This document shows, one piece after another, positions 29,067-37,702 of a stretch of DNA of 44,997 nucleotides. The DNA comes from a virus. Below the pieces are notes generated by a model, which saw nothing but the letters and a program-made list of their open reading frames with translations, was not told where the DNA came from and ran no database searches. Every line of letters starts with the position of its first letter. Position 1 is the stretch's first letter. The translations under genes and the position numbers were made by a program. The stretch is from positions 1-44,997 of the IMG/VR virus record IMGVR_UViG_3300043446_002076; one strand, given 5' to 3'.

Positions 29067-31318
29067 CTGCCACCATCACCCTCGGTAGCTTCAGCTGCAG
29101 CAGCCTCACCGCTCAGCCCTATGCCTACGACGGCGATGCACGCTTCGGCCTGACCGCACGTGCCTTCAGGATCAGTGGTCTGCTCACTCCTGCCCAGTGG
29201 TCGGCGTTGCTCGGGGAATACAACACCTGGCGGGGCAATCGGCTCAACGATGAGGACACACTCGCATCCGAAGCGGTCGGCACCACCATCAGCCTGTCGA
29301 TCAACAGTGCCAACGGCATCAGCGTCACTGGCCTTGCCTGTTGGTTCTCAGAAGCGCCCAGCGGTGATCAGGTCGGTGCCTACATCTCCGCAACGGCCAC
29401 ACTGATCGACGCTGCTCAGGCCGTCGCTGCAATCGTTCGGGAACGGACCCGCAAGGATGAGCAGGCCGTCGCTGATGCCGGTCGTGTCAGCTGCGAAGTC
29501 ATTGCCGCCAACCTGCAGCGGCAGAAGGATGAGGCCGATTGCGAGATCGCGGCACTACAGGACGGCCTGGCTGATGACCTTGCCGCGCAGGCCGTCACCC
29601 GAGAGCTGATCGACAAGACTGCCGACCTTGCCGCACGCACCGGCAATCAGAGCGACATCGCTGCGCTGGATGTTGACCTGCAGCTGCTCCAGCAACAGGC
29701 TGAGCTTGATGCGCTCAGTGGCGGGAACGCTGACTCGCTGGCCGAGATCGCGGTGGCCAAAGAGAAGCTCGAGGCCCAAGCGGCACTGGATGCACGGGCT
29801 CCTGAGGCCGAAAACCTGGCCACTATTGAGGTGGCTAGAGAGAAGCAGGGCAAGACTGCTCAGCTCGCCGCACGTGCCACTGAGGCTGACGACATTGCCA
29901 CGCTGGATCTTGATCTGCAGGTTCAGTCGCAGCAGGCGGAACTCAACGCCCTCATCGCTGGTGGTGCCGATGACCTCGCTGCTATCGAGGTCTCCAAAGA
30001 GAAGATCACCAAGACCGCGCAGCTGGCCGCGCGTGCCCCTGAAGCCGAAGACATCGCAGCTCTCGACCAGAGCCTGCAGATCCAGCAGCAACAAGCTGAA
30101 CTGGCGGGGCTCACTGCCGGCAGCGCCGACACCTTGGCCGAGCTGGCAGTGTCACGCGAAAAGCTCGAGGCACAGGCCCGGCTGGATGCTCGCGCACCTG
30201 AAGCCGAGAACCTGGCCACGATTGACGTGGCAGCTGAGATTCAGTCGAAGACAGCAGATCTTGCCGCCAGAGCAACCACTCAGGCAGACATCGCCGCGCT
30301 GGACGCTGACCTGCAGATCCTCCAGCAGCAGAGCGAGCTGGATGCTCTCACGGCCGGTGCTGCCGACACCTTGGCTGAAATCGCCGTCGCGCGCGAGAAG
30401 CTGGATGCACAGGCCAGCCTCGACGCCCGCGCACCAGAGGCGGAGAACCTGGCGGCAATCACTGTCGCCCGGGAGCTGCAAGACAAGACGGCGCAGCTTG
30501 CGGCACGTGCCCCTGAAGCTGAGAGCATTGCCGCACTTGACCTGGATCTGCAGATCCAGTCGCAGCAGGCCGAGCTGGATGCGCTGAGCGCTGGACCGGC
30601 CGACACGCTGGCGGAGATTGCGATTGCCAGGGAAAAGCTGGATGCACAGGCCAGTCTGGATGCCAGGACGCCTGAAGCCGAGAACCTCGCCGCTATTCAG
30701 GTGGCGCTGGAGAAGCTGAACAAGCAGGCCAACCTGGACGCCAGAGCCGCTGAAGCCGAAGACCTGGCGCTGCTCGACCTCCAGCAGCAGCTGCAGGACA
30801 CCGAGGCCCAGCTGGCGGCCTATGGCGGCACGGAAGCGGAAGATCTGGCCGGCGCCACGCTGGACCTGGAGATGGCCAGGACTGCCGCTGATCTGGCAGC
30901 CAAGGCAACCAGGCTCGACGACCTGCGGGAATCCCGGTCGCTGCAATCGCTCTACGACCGGTACATCTCCGAAGATCTGCCGGACCTCGGCACCATCACC
31001 CTGGGCAGCTGCACCATCAAGCTGACAAAGCCGGCTGATACCAGAGTCGATGGCCCGAATGTGCAGTTGACGGCTGGTGGGGCAAGTTACATCACGGGTG
31101 CCAAGGCATCGCACACGTCGCGGCAGATCGAAGGGATCATCTCATCAGGCACCTATGCGAGTCTGCTGACCTGGTTTGATAACACTGTTTCCAGCAGCCC
31201 AGCAGCAGGGACGTGGTTCCCAATCAGCTCGCCATCAGCTACTGCTGAACCGTTCCTGATCAGTGGTGTCAAGGCAACCCGCTACAGCGTGTCCCTGCAG
31301 GTGGTGCAAATCAGATGA
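29063..31318 (+). CDS. Tail protein with large repeat insertion between two beta domains
   Basis: A 751-residue protein. Residues 1-120 (ITLGSFSCSSLTAQPYAYDG, then AFRISGLLTPAQWSALLGEY) and residues 640-751 (TITLGSCTIKLTKPADTRV, then IEGIISSGTYASLLTWFDNT) look like two copies of one beta domain, possibly a Dit-like distal-tail module. Between them lies a helical region (about 120-620) containing some 16 tandem 26-27-residue repeats. The gene overlaps the tape measure by ATGA and the next gene likewise, where Dit proteins normally lie. It may form an extended tail-tip structure. Confidence 0.7.
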   Translation: MTATITLGSFSCSSLTAQPYAYDGDARFGLTARAFRISGLLTPAQWSALLGEYNTWRGNRLNDEDTLASEAVGTTISLSINSANGISVTGLACWFSEAPSGDQVGAYISATATLIDAAQAVAAIVRERTRKDEQAVADAGRVSCEVIAANLQRQKDEADCEIAALQDGLADDLAAQAVTRELIDKTADLAARTGNQSDIAALDVDLQLLQQQAELDALSGGNADSLAEIAVAKEKLEAQAALDARAPEAENLATIEVAREKQGKTAQLAARATEADDIATLDLDLQVQSQQAELNALIAGGADDLAAIEVSKEKITKTAQLAARAPEAEDIAALDQSLQIQQQQAELAGLTAGSADTLAELAVSREKLEAQARLDARAPEAENLATIDVAAEIQSKTADLAARATTQADIAALDADLQILQQQSELDALTAGAADTLAEIAVAREKLDAQASLDARAPEAENLAAITVARELQDKTAQLAARAPEAESIAALDLDLQIQSQQAELDALSAGPADTLAEIAIAREKLDAQASLDARTPEAENLAAIQVALEKLNKQANLDARAAEAEDLALLDLQQQLQDTEAQLAAYGGTEAEDLAGATLDLEMARTAADLAAKATRLDDLRESRSLQSLYDRYISEDLPDLGTITLGSCTIKLTKPADTRVDGPNVQLTAGGASYITGAKASHTSRQIEGIISSGTYASLLTWFDNTVSSSPAAGTWFPISSPSATAEPFLISGVKATRYSVSLQVVQIR
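29590..30925 (+). repeat. Tandem coding repeats (26-27 codons, 79-codon super-repeat)
   Basis: The DNA encodes three unit types in order: A (ADTLAEIAVAREKLDAQASL...), B (AENLAAITVARELQDKTAQL...) and C (AESIAALDLDLQIQSQQAEL...), of 26, 26 and 27 residues. The order is roughly C, ABC, BC, ABC, ABC, AB, giving a 79-residue (237-bp) higher-order repeat. Hydrophobic spacing indicates a continuous helix or coiled coil. Confidence 0.85.
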
Positions 31319-33177
31319 TCGACATTCGCGCCAGCGTCACCTGTTCACTCGGCACGGTGCTCAGTGCCACGATCAGCGACGAGTATCTGCAGGGCACTGG
31401 GCTGGTGAAATGCCGTGGCAGCTGCGAAATCATCGCGACCATCACGCCAAGCATCGGCGCCAGCGTTACATTCTTCTACGCCAAGGATGGCATCACCCGG
31501 AAGCTACCGCGCAAGCTACGGGTGCTTTCCAGCTTTGCTGATCCGTTGCGTGGCATCACCAGAGTGGAGCTTGGCTGCAAGCTGACGTACCTGCAGGACA
31601 AGCGTGAGCCGCTGAAGTGGAAAGGCACTGATGACCCTGAGAACGCAGGCTATACCGCTGAGGATCAGAAGATCATCACGCTGCCGATCAGCGCCAAGTC
31701 GGTGATGGACAAGTGCTTGGACGAGCTGGGCATTGAAGCATCAAATGATCCGTTGACCAATAAGTTCAGCGTTGCTGAGTTTGACCTCAGCCCCGGCTAC
31801 GTCAATGTGCTGAGCGATCTGCTGGTGTCTGAATGCTTTTGTGGCTACCTGGATCAGGACGAGAAGCTGCAGATCTTCTCGTTGGCCACGACTGCCGGCG
31901 GCGGTCCGGTGCTGAGCAAGGGCAACATCATTGACGTCGGCAGCATCGGTGCCGGCCAGCTGCCGGGTGAAGCGGTGGTCGTCAGCTACAGCACGCTCAA
32001 GCTCAAGCCTCCAGAGGAGAGCACTGAGGAAGACAACGCAGATCCGGTCTGGGAGCGGACGGAAAGCAGCGTGGCATATTCGATTGATGTGCCATATAGC
32101 TACATCTACTATGGCGGGCGAGTCAATAGCACTCAGACTTACAACATCCTTGAAACATCCGTTGTACGCACTTACTACCAGGACTTGGTAACACCAGATG
32201 GCGCCATCAAGCGTGTTAAGGAACGGCAGACCACCGAGGAAACCACGTCACTTGTGACAGCAGCTGGCGGACTGGTCACGGAATACCTGAACAACGGCCT
32301 TGAGTTCAGCAATCAGCCGATCACCAAGACAACGCTAGAACAGTATTACTATAACCGTGCCGGCTATGAGGTGAAATACATCAAGGAAGTCACCGGATCT
32401 GCCGGCTTCCTGGTGGGTGGTCTTGGCTTGCCGTTTGTGTTCAGCAACTCAGATTATGTGACCATTGCGTGGGGTAATACGGTGCCGCTGGAGAAAGAGG
32501 AGCGCTTCACGGACATCATCGGCAGCCGCCAGAAGACCAAGATCCTGAGCTACGGACCATGGAGTGAATCCATCTCTGGACAGCAGACGATCGCCGCCAA
32601 TCGGCTTAACTTTGCCACTGCCCTGGAAGTTGCCGACTACATCAACCGGTTCTATGCGTCGCGCGGACTGGCGCTGCTTGATAGCAAGGTCATGATTGAG
32701 CCCTTATCAGAGCCCGAGCAGGCCCCGACCCAGGCCGAGATCAACAACGCCAGGAACGCCGATGGTGGCGACCCCAACAACGGCTGGCGCACGGAATCCA
32801 GCGAGGAGCTGGAGCTGGCGCTCGGCAGCGATACGGCGCAGCTGCGGATTGAGCTGAACATGCCCTATGCCCCTGATGACATCTTCAGCGGTCCCAGTGG
32901 TGGGCCGTTCACGGCAGTGGCCAGCGATGCAGCGGCGAAGGCCCGCAACTACGGGCGTGTGCAGAACCGGCTATTGCTCGGCAACCGCAAGGGTATGAGC
33001 ATCCAGGCCGCACCGGAAAAGCTGCCCTCCAGGCCGTTCGCCGGCTTCGTGGTCAACATTGACGGCTTCGCGGCTTCCTACAAGGCCAATGCCACCACCT
33101 GGACCATGAACTCCGAAGGCGTGGTTGCCAGCTGCGATGCCCTGTTCTGGGGCGGTGTCGGCACTACTGGAGATTGA
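31315..33177 (+). CDS. Tail hub/tail-associated protein
   Basis: A 620-residue protein at the place of the tail-tip hub. Residues 1-90 contain beta segments (VTCSLGTVLSATISDEYLQG). Residues 100-230 resemble hub-type domains with SAKSVMDKCLDELGIEAS, EFDLSPGYVNVLSDLLVSEC and LQIFSLATTAGGGPV, a motif order I associate with phage tail proteins. The C-terminal part has NYGRVQNRLLLGNRKGMSI. No lysozyme or peptidase motif is visible. It overlaps the preceding gene by ATGA. Confidence 0.65.
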   Translation: MIDIRASVTCSLGTVLSATISDEYLQGTGLVKCRGSCEIIATITPSIGASVTFFYAKDGITRKLPRKLRVLSSFADPLRGITRVELGCKLTYLQDKREPLKWKGTDDPENAGYTAEDQKIITLPISAKSVMDKCLDELGIEASNDPLTNKFSVAEFDLSPGYVNVLSDLLVSECFCGYLDQDEKLQIFSLATTAGGGPVLSKGNIIDVGSIGAGQLPGEAVVVSYSTLKLKPPEESTEEDNADPVWERTESSVAYSIDVPYSYIYYGGRVNSTQTYNILETSVVRTYYQDLVTPDGAIKRVKERQTTEETTSLVTAAGGLVTEYLNNGLEFSNQPITKTTLEQYYYNRAGYEVKYIKEVTGSAGFLVGGLGLPFVFSNSDYVTIAWGNTVPLEKEERFTDIIGSRQKTKILSYGPWSESISGQQTIAANRLNFATALEVADYINRFYASRGLALLDSKVMIEPLSEPEQAPTQAEINNARNADGGDPNNGWRTESSEELELALGSDTAQLRIELNMPYAPDDIFSGPSGGPFTAVASDAAAKARNYGRVQNRLLLGNRKGMSIQAAPEKLPSRPFAGFVVNIDGFAASYKANATTWTMNSEGVVASCDALFWGGVGTTGD

Positions 33178-33179
33178 TC

Positions 33180-34187
33180 ATGCCCCGTTGGTTTCCCGTT
33201 GCTCCAGGTATCACGACCCTGCCGGCTGCTCCGGCGATCATTGACACGGCACCCACCACAATCATCGGCACGATTGCCACGGTCGGTGCCACACCCCAGA
33301 CGGCATTGAATGCGGCGTTCCCTGCTGCCGTGAGCGGCAACGGCGTGCAGGATCTGACCGACGACCACTTCTGGAAATACAACGGCACGACCTGGGTGGA
33401 CGTGGGACCGAACCCTGGCCCCACGATGACGGTGCCAGCGGTGCTGCCGGTGTGGCAGGAAACGGTGCTGCTTGATGCCCGCGTCAGGATCGGCCTGGAG
33501 GCGCAGAGCTTCGGGTTTGCCCTGCAGGCGCTGACGACGGTGCCGGCGTTTGGCGTCAAGATCGGCATTGCGATCGGCGGCGCCTTTGCGCGAGTCTCCG
33601 GCATCGCTGCCCCAGTCCTTGGAGATGGCCAGGTCACGCCTACGACAGCCGCCACCGACGACGACTGGACGCTTCTATATGACGACACCGACGACGAGGG
33701 CTCAACCGCATCCGGTTCGTTCGGGTTTGACTTCACGCTGGATGGCGTGGCCTACACCAGCTGTTTCATCACCTCGAACCAGTATCTGACGTTCGGCACC
33801 GAGAGCGTTGAATATCAGAACCTCGACGCTGATATGCCGGCTGTGCCCAAGCTGCACATGGGCTCAGGGGACTTCAGCTATCAGCGCATCTACACGAAGG
33901 CGGAGGCTGGGCTGTTCCGAATCCGATGGGAAGGCAACAGCAGCTTCAGCGCAGATGCAGGTGACAGCAACCGGTTCCTTGAGGTGACGTTCTATGCACC
34001 GAGTGGCGGCCAGCTCCTGGAGGTGCGCACTGGCGACATCAGCGGCAGCACTGCCGGCCCGTTCATGCTGGCGACTGACGACACATCCTTGGCTGATGGC
34101 ACCTTGGCAGCAAACAGCTCCTGGGTGTACGAAGGCAACAGCGACGGCACTACCTGGACGTTGTATGAGGAGTCCCATGTGGAGTGA
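33180..34187 (+). CDS. Tail-tip/minor tail protein
   Basis: A 335-residue protein. The N-terminus has TIIGTIATVGATPQTALNAA and DDHFWKYNGTTWVDVGPNPG, a short beta module seen in phage tail and fibre proteins. The remainder (SGSFGFDFTLDGVAYTSCF, YLTFGTESVEYQNLDADMP) is beta-sandwich-like. ATG at 33180 is preferred over an in-frame TTG six bases earlier. Exact role unknown. Confidence 0.6.
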   Translation: MPRWFPVAPGITTLPAAPAIIDTAPTTIIGTIATVGATPQTALNAAFPAAVSGNGVQDLTDDHFWKYNGTTWVDVGPNPGPTMTVPAVLPVWQETVLLDARVRIGLEAQSFGFALQALTTVPAFGVKIGIAIGGAFARVSGIAAPVLGDGQVTPTTAATDDDWTLLYDDTDDEGSTASGSFGFDFTLDGVAYTSCFITSNQYLTFGTESVEYQNLDADMPAVPKLHMGSGDFSYQRIYTKAEAGLFRIRWEGNSSFSADAGDSNRFLEVTFYAPSGGQLLEVRTGDISGSTAGPFMLATDDTSLADGTLAANSSWVYEGNSDGTTWTLYEESHVE

Positions 34188-34218
34188 CGGAAACCTAGGT
34201 CACTGATCCGCGTGCCCT

Positions 34219-34626
34219 GTGGCCCTGACTGTTTCGTTGAGCGTCAAGGAGCTGGAGCGGGTGGCCGCCCTGGCGTATGAAGGCGAGACGCTGAAGGTGA
34301 TGCTGTGCGTGGTGGGCAGCAGCGGCTACACCAGCTCCAGCACGGTCGCGAACTGGCAGTCCGTTGAGCTGGCATCCTCCAACGGCTACGCCAGGGCTTC
34401 CACCGTCATCGGGACCGGCAGTTACAACGCCACCACGGCACGCTATGAGCTGCCGGCCTATGACGCGGAGTTCACTGCTTCCGGTGCTGGCTTTACCTAT
34501 GACCGCATCGTGGTCTACATCGACGGTGCAACGTACCCAGTGTCGGTGTTGACGGAGGATCCGAACATCGTGCTGCTGGCTGATCAGACGCAGACGTATC
34601 GCATCAGCCTGACGACTGACGACTGA
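34219..34626 (+). CDS. Small tail-associated protein
   Basis: A 135-residue protein (ALTVSLSVKELERVAALAYE) with VMLCVVGSSGYTSSST, NGYARASTVIGTGSYNATT and AEFTASGAGFTYDRIVVYID, a beta pattern seen beside phage tail-fibre genes. The GTG start lies 30 nt after a GGAAACCTAGG motif. It overlaps the next start. Function unknown. Confidence 0.65.
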   Translation: MALTVSLSVKELERVAALAYEGETLKVMLCVVGSSGYTSSSTVANWQSVELASSNGYARASTVIGTGSYNATTARYELPAYDAEFTASGAGFTYDRIVVYIDGATYPVSVLTEDPNIVLLADQTQTYRISLTTDD

Positions 34627-35918
34627 TGACGACGCAGATCAACGTCAAGGTCACGGGTGGTGGCGTCCTTGGCCAGAACAAGCGTGATGCAGAAGCGAAT
34701 CGGCAGTCGCTGGTGAACCGCGAAGAGCAGGCTGTCACGATCAGTGGCGCACAGCGCGGGATCATCCAGGTCAATGGCCAGACGGTCTCTACTCCTCCCA
34801 GCAAGGCCAGGCGGAGCCAGTACGTCAAGGAAAAGCCGGCGGCAAATCGGTTTGATGACATTCCGCTCGGCCATGTGTGGCACGACTACTGGAGAGCGTA
34901 TGGCACCACCGCAACCATTGATGATGGCAGCTTTGCCAATGGCGTCACGGATGTCGGCAACTACTGGGCAATGCTTGAATATGCTGTAACCGTTGAGAGT
35001 GTTGACGAAGGCTTTATCAAGGATATTGTCACTTCAAGGTCAAACGCCGTGACCAGTGTTCGCAGTTCATCGCTTGATCGAGCGGTAAGCGCGCCGATCC
35101 GGCCTCGCTTCCTGGCCCTGCCAGTAACCAGCACCAGCCTTATCCTGATCTGCATGGGCTACAGGCTGGGTTACAATGAAGAATCATCTTTGATCGTATA
35201 TCAACAAAGGATCCCGGATTACGGTCCATGGACGGAAGCGCAGTTTCGTGAATACGTTGAAGATGGTGGCAACGTGCAAACGCGCTACTCTGCCTTTACC
35301 AATACCAGCTTCAAGGAGCGCTACTTCAATGCTTACATCTGCACAAACACTAGCGTTCGTGAGATTGCCGTACCGGATGCTATACAGCCAATCCTGGATC
35401 TGCTCAACCCTGAGCCGCTAGCTGATGAACTATCCGTGGTGGTGCATCCAAATCCGCCATATAACAATCCAAACTTTACTGTCTCCTATACGCGATATTA
35501 TGCACCGATCGGAGATGGAATCGTCCCGAGGCTGGGCGGGGAAGACTGCGACCCTGGTATTTTCATCAGTCTCTACAACTTTGCGATTGACAACGATCTG
35601 ACACCTCCCTATTCGTTGCCATCTATTGACCGCAGGCGATTCTTTTTTAACGACGAAGCCCGTTCGGTCTATGACACTTCAGACCCCGAATGGCTTTTTG
35701 CGTACTTGACAGGGCCGACCATTGACGAAGAGCAGGCCCAGTCGACTCCACGATATGACTACCGCTACGCGCCTTCAATCACTGAACCGCCAGACTTTGA
35801 GGAGAGCACTCCAGTTCGCAGGCAGCACACCTATTTCACAACAGGTGGCGCGCCGCCTGATGCCTGCATCAATCTCTGCCTTGCCCTTGGCTTCGCACCC
35901 TCCGACCTAACGCCATGA
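34626..35918 (+). CDS. Tail-region protein of unknown function
   Basis: A 430-residue protein. The N-terminus (MTTQINVKVTGGGVLGQNKR) precedes a basic linker. The rest is rich in Tyr, Asp, Asn and Pro (NPPYNNPNFTVSYTRYYAP, PRYDYRYAPSITEPPDF) and ends CINLCLALGFAPSD. It is less G+C-rich than its neighbours, which suggests recent exchange of a tail-tip or host-range module. No recognised domain. Confidence 0.6.
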   Translation: MTTQINVKVTGGGVLGQNKRDAEANRQSLVNREEQAVTISGAQRGIIQVNGQTVSTPPSKARRSQYVKEKPAANRFDDIPLGHVWHDYWRAYGTTATIDDGSFANGVTDVGNYWAMLEYAVTVESVDEGFIKDIVTSRSNAVTSVRSSSLDRAVSAPIRPRFLALPVTSTSLILICMGYRLGYNEESSLIVYQQRIPDYGPWTEAQFREYVEDGGNVQTRYSAFTNTSFKERYFNAYICTNTSVREIAVPDAIQPILDLLNPEPLADELSVVVHPNPPYNNPNFTVSYTRYYAPIGDGIVPRLGGEDCDPGIFISLYNFAIDNDLTPPYSLPSIDRRRFFFNDEARSVYDTSDPEWLFAYLTGPTIDEEQAQSTPRYDYRYAPSITEPPDFEESTPVRRQHTYFTTGGAPPDACINLCLALGFAPSDLTP

Positions 35919-36031
35919 CTGCCACCCTCCTCCAGCTGGCGCAAGCTGCGCAGCTTGCCAATCGCTACAGCCTGATCCGCCGCGAAAACCAGGCCAAGAC
36001 CATCCGTAAGGCAACAGCAGCGGCAACTTAG
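35915..36031 (+). CDS. Very small helical protein
   Basis: A 38-residue protein (MTATLLQLAQAAQLANRYSL then RRENQAKTIRKAT), a single amphipathic basic helix. It overlaps the preceding stop by ATGA. Its TAG stop lies within a GGCAACTTA variant of the junction motif that precedes the gene at 36052. Function unknown. Confidence 0.5.
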   Translation: MTATLLQLAQAAQLANRYSLIRRENQAKTIRKATAAAT

Positions 36032-36051
36032 CCCGCCAGGTCTTCCCCACC

Positions 36052-36687
36052 ATGTCTGCTCTCCCTTGGGTTGCTGCACCACGGCAGCACCTGCCGCGTC
36101 GTGTCGGCACGCTTGATTCCGGCATCCTTGAAATCCCGGTGCTCGGCGGCCTGACGGTGGACGAGTCGGACACCATCAGCGAGCTGCTGGCGGCTGATCA
36201 GTCGGCCTTCGTCAAGGGTGCGCAACTGGCGGATGCAATCGCGGCCGAAGAAGGCATCAGCATCGCAGAAGCGTTTGCGATCATCGAGCAGGCGATCACC
36301 GGCACCAAGCTGGAGGAAGCGGCTGAAGCGATCCGCCTGAAGCATGCAGAACGGATCGAGGCCGTCGTGCGCTGCTACTCAGCAGCCGGCAGCCGGACGA
36401 TGAATGCCTCGGTGACGGCCATCATCCGCCACCGGCTGGACCGGCCAACCTGGAGCCTGGAGGACACGCGCAAGCTGGCGCAGGTGCTGCGGCAAGACAT
36501 CTGGCAACTGGTGCAGGACGAGCAGGCCGCCGAGGGGCTGCCGGAAAACCGACCGAGTGAGGAGGAGCTGGGAAAGCAGCAGCCGGGCAATGGAAGAGGC
36601 AGACGACGGACTGGGCCGGCATCTTCTGGCGACTGTGCCATGCCTATCCCGGTCAGTTCCACCGCAGCACCTTTGGTCAAGAGCTGA
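36052..36687 (+). CDS. Tail assembly chaperone, G-like product
   Basis: A 211-residue protein. The first 174 residues (VPVLGG-type N-terminus, then KLEEAAEAIRLKHAERIEAV and SLEDTRKLAQVLRQDIWQLV) are shared with a longer product made by frameshifting at GGGAAAG (36570-36576). The last 37 residues of the zero frame are a low-complexity basic tail, as in chaperone short forms. The gene starts 30 nt after a GGCAACTTA motif. Chaperones of this kind normally lie between tail-tube and tape-measure genes, but here the pair is far downstream. The assignment rests on the slippery site and the two-frame layout. Confidence 0.6.
   Translation: MSALPWVAAPRQHLPRRVGTLDSGILEIPVLGGLTVDESDTISELLAADQSAFVKGAQLADAIAAEEGISIAEAFAIIEQAITGTKLEEAAEAIRLKHAERIEAVVRCYSAAGSRTMNASVTAIIRHRLDRPTWSLEDTRKLAQVLRQDIWQLVQDEQAAEGLPENRPSEEELGKQQPGNGRGRRRTGPASSGDCAMPIPVSSTAAPLVKS
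36570..36576 (+). promoter_or_regulatory. Programmed -1 frameshift site
   Basis: G-GGA-AAG in the zero frame of the gene at 36052 is the same heptamer used for the lambda G/GT shift. Slippage joins residue 175 to a frame that runs from 36576 to a stop at 37226, with no intervening stop, giving a 391-residue product. Confidence 0.7.
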
Positions 36688-37226
36688 GGGCGGTGGTGCT
36701 GGCAGCGTATGAGGAGCTGCAGCAGATCCAGCGGCAGCAGGCCAGCATTGCGGAGCTGCCGGTGGCGCAGCTGACGGCGTTGATGGCGAACGTGAACCGC
36801 GACCCGGCCAAGTCGCAGGCCTTCGCCACCGAACAGTTCTGCTTCTTTCGCGAGCAAGACCAAACCGCCGAGGGTCTCAGCCCTGAGGTCGCTGCCGTAG
36901 CACTGGCCCTGCGGCACGAGGACCGGTGCCCACCGCTGCTGCTGACGATCTGGCCCGACATCCTCAAGGCTGCCAAGACCACGGCCCAGCCACCAGCGGT
37001 GCGGGCGCTGCGCAGCGACGACGATGCCGTCTGGGTGCTGGCGCCGCAGTGGGAAGGCCGAAACGTGCGCGGCGGCTTGGTGGCAGTGCGCGGCCAGCTG
37101 AGCGGGCGGATCGTACTGCGCGAGCTCGATCGGCCGCTGATACGGCACGCGGTACGGCTGCCGCAGCGGAAGGGGTTTGGATGGCTGGAGGCCGACCTGT
37201 TGCTGGCCGGGGAACCTACGCCATGA
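36576..37226 (+). CDS. GT-like extension reached by -1 frameshift
   Basis: The -1 frame runs from the slippery site: QWKRQTTDWAGIFWRLCHAY, then PGQFHRSTFGQELRAVVLAAYEEL and LPVAQLTALMANVNRDP, i.e. T-domain-like helices, continuing to LLLAGEPTP. Expressed as a fusion with the first 175 codons of the gene at 36052 it gives 391 residues. A GTG at 36693 could also start a separate 177-residue protein, so the region beyond about 36850 may be an independent gene. In lambda the T part recruits the tape measure and tail-tube protein. Confidence 0.6.
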   Translation, partial: AAAGQWKRQTTDWAGIFWRLCHAYPGQFHRSTFGQELRAVVLAAYEELQQIQRQQASIAELPVAQLTALMANVNRDPAKSQAFATEQFCFFREQDQTAEGLSPEVAAVALALRHEDRCPPLLLTIWPDILKAAKTTAQPPAVRALRSDDDAVWVLAPQWEGRNVRGGLVAVRGQLSGRIVLRELDRPLIRHAVRLPQRKGFGWLEADLLLAGEPTP

Positions 37227-37702
37227 ACATCCGCGACCTGCGCATCCAGCTGGAGACGACCCTCACGGACGTGCTGGGCACGTACCGGCTGGCGAATGGT
37301 GCCACCACACCGGCGATTGCGGTGCGAGCCGAGGGCGACAGCCTGCCACCGGGCACGGTCGTGGAGGGGCTGGAGGTGGTGATCCTGCGGGATCCTGAGC
37401 TGGAGCCGGTGCGGCAATACCGACAGGAAACCGCCCGCCTCCGCTGGACCCTGTACCTGGTGGACTGGTCCGGTGGTGTGCCGCTGCAGACGATCGCGGG
37501 ACGGCTGATCTGGGCGTATCCGGGCACCAATGCGGTGCGGATCAATGTGCCTCGCGGCGTGGGGCCTGGTGCGCAGATGCGGGTGGATCTGCTGTCAAGT
37601 GCGGCAACCTTTGAGGACATCACGATTGCCCGCTTGGCTCTGGAGGATGGAGCATTGCTGCTACTTGAGTCCGGCGACGCAATCGCCCTGGAGGTGGGCT
37701 GA
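37223..37702 (+). CDS. Tail-region hypothetical protein
   Basis: A 159-residue protein (MNIRDLRIQLETTLTDVLG) with LANGATTPAIAVRAEGDSLP, EGLEVVILRDPELEPV and a TLYLVDWSGG strand. This has the look of a short neck or baseplate-associated protein. The ATG is 13 nt after a GGGAACCTA motif and overlaps the preceding TGA. Role unknown. Confidence 0.65.
   Translation: MNIRDLRIQLETTLTDVLGTYRLANGATTPAIAVRAEGDSLPPGTVVEGLEVVILRDPELEPVRQYRQETARLRWTLYLVDWSGGVPLQTIAGRLIWAYPGTNAVRINVPRGVGPGAQMRVDLLSSAATFEDITIARLALEDGALLLLESGDAIALEVG

Noticed and set aside
30152-31114. 320-residue minus-strand frame opposite the repeat region
   Set aside because: Its repeats are the reverse image of the coding repeats in the tail gene.
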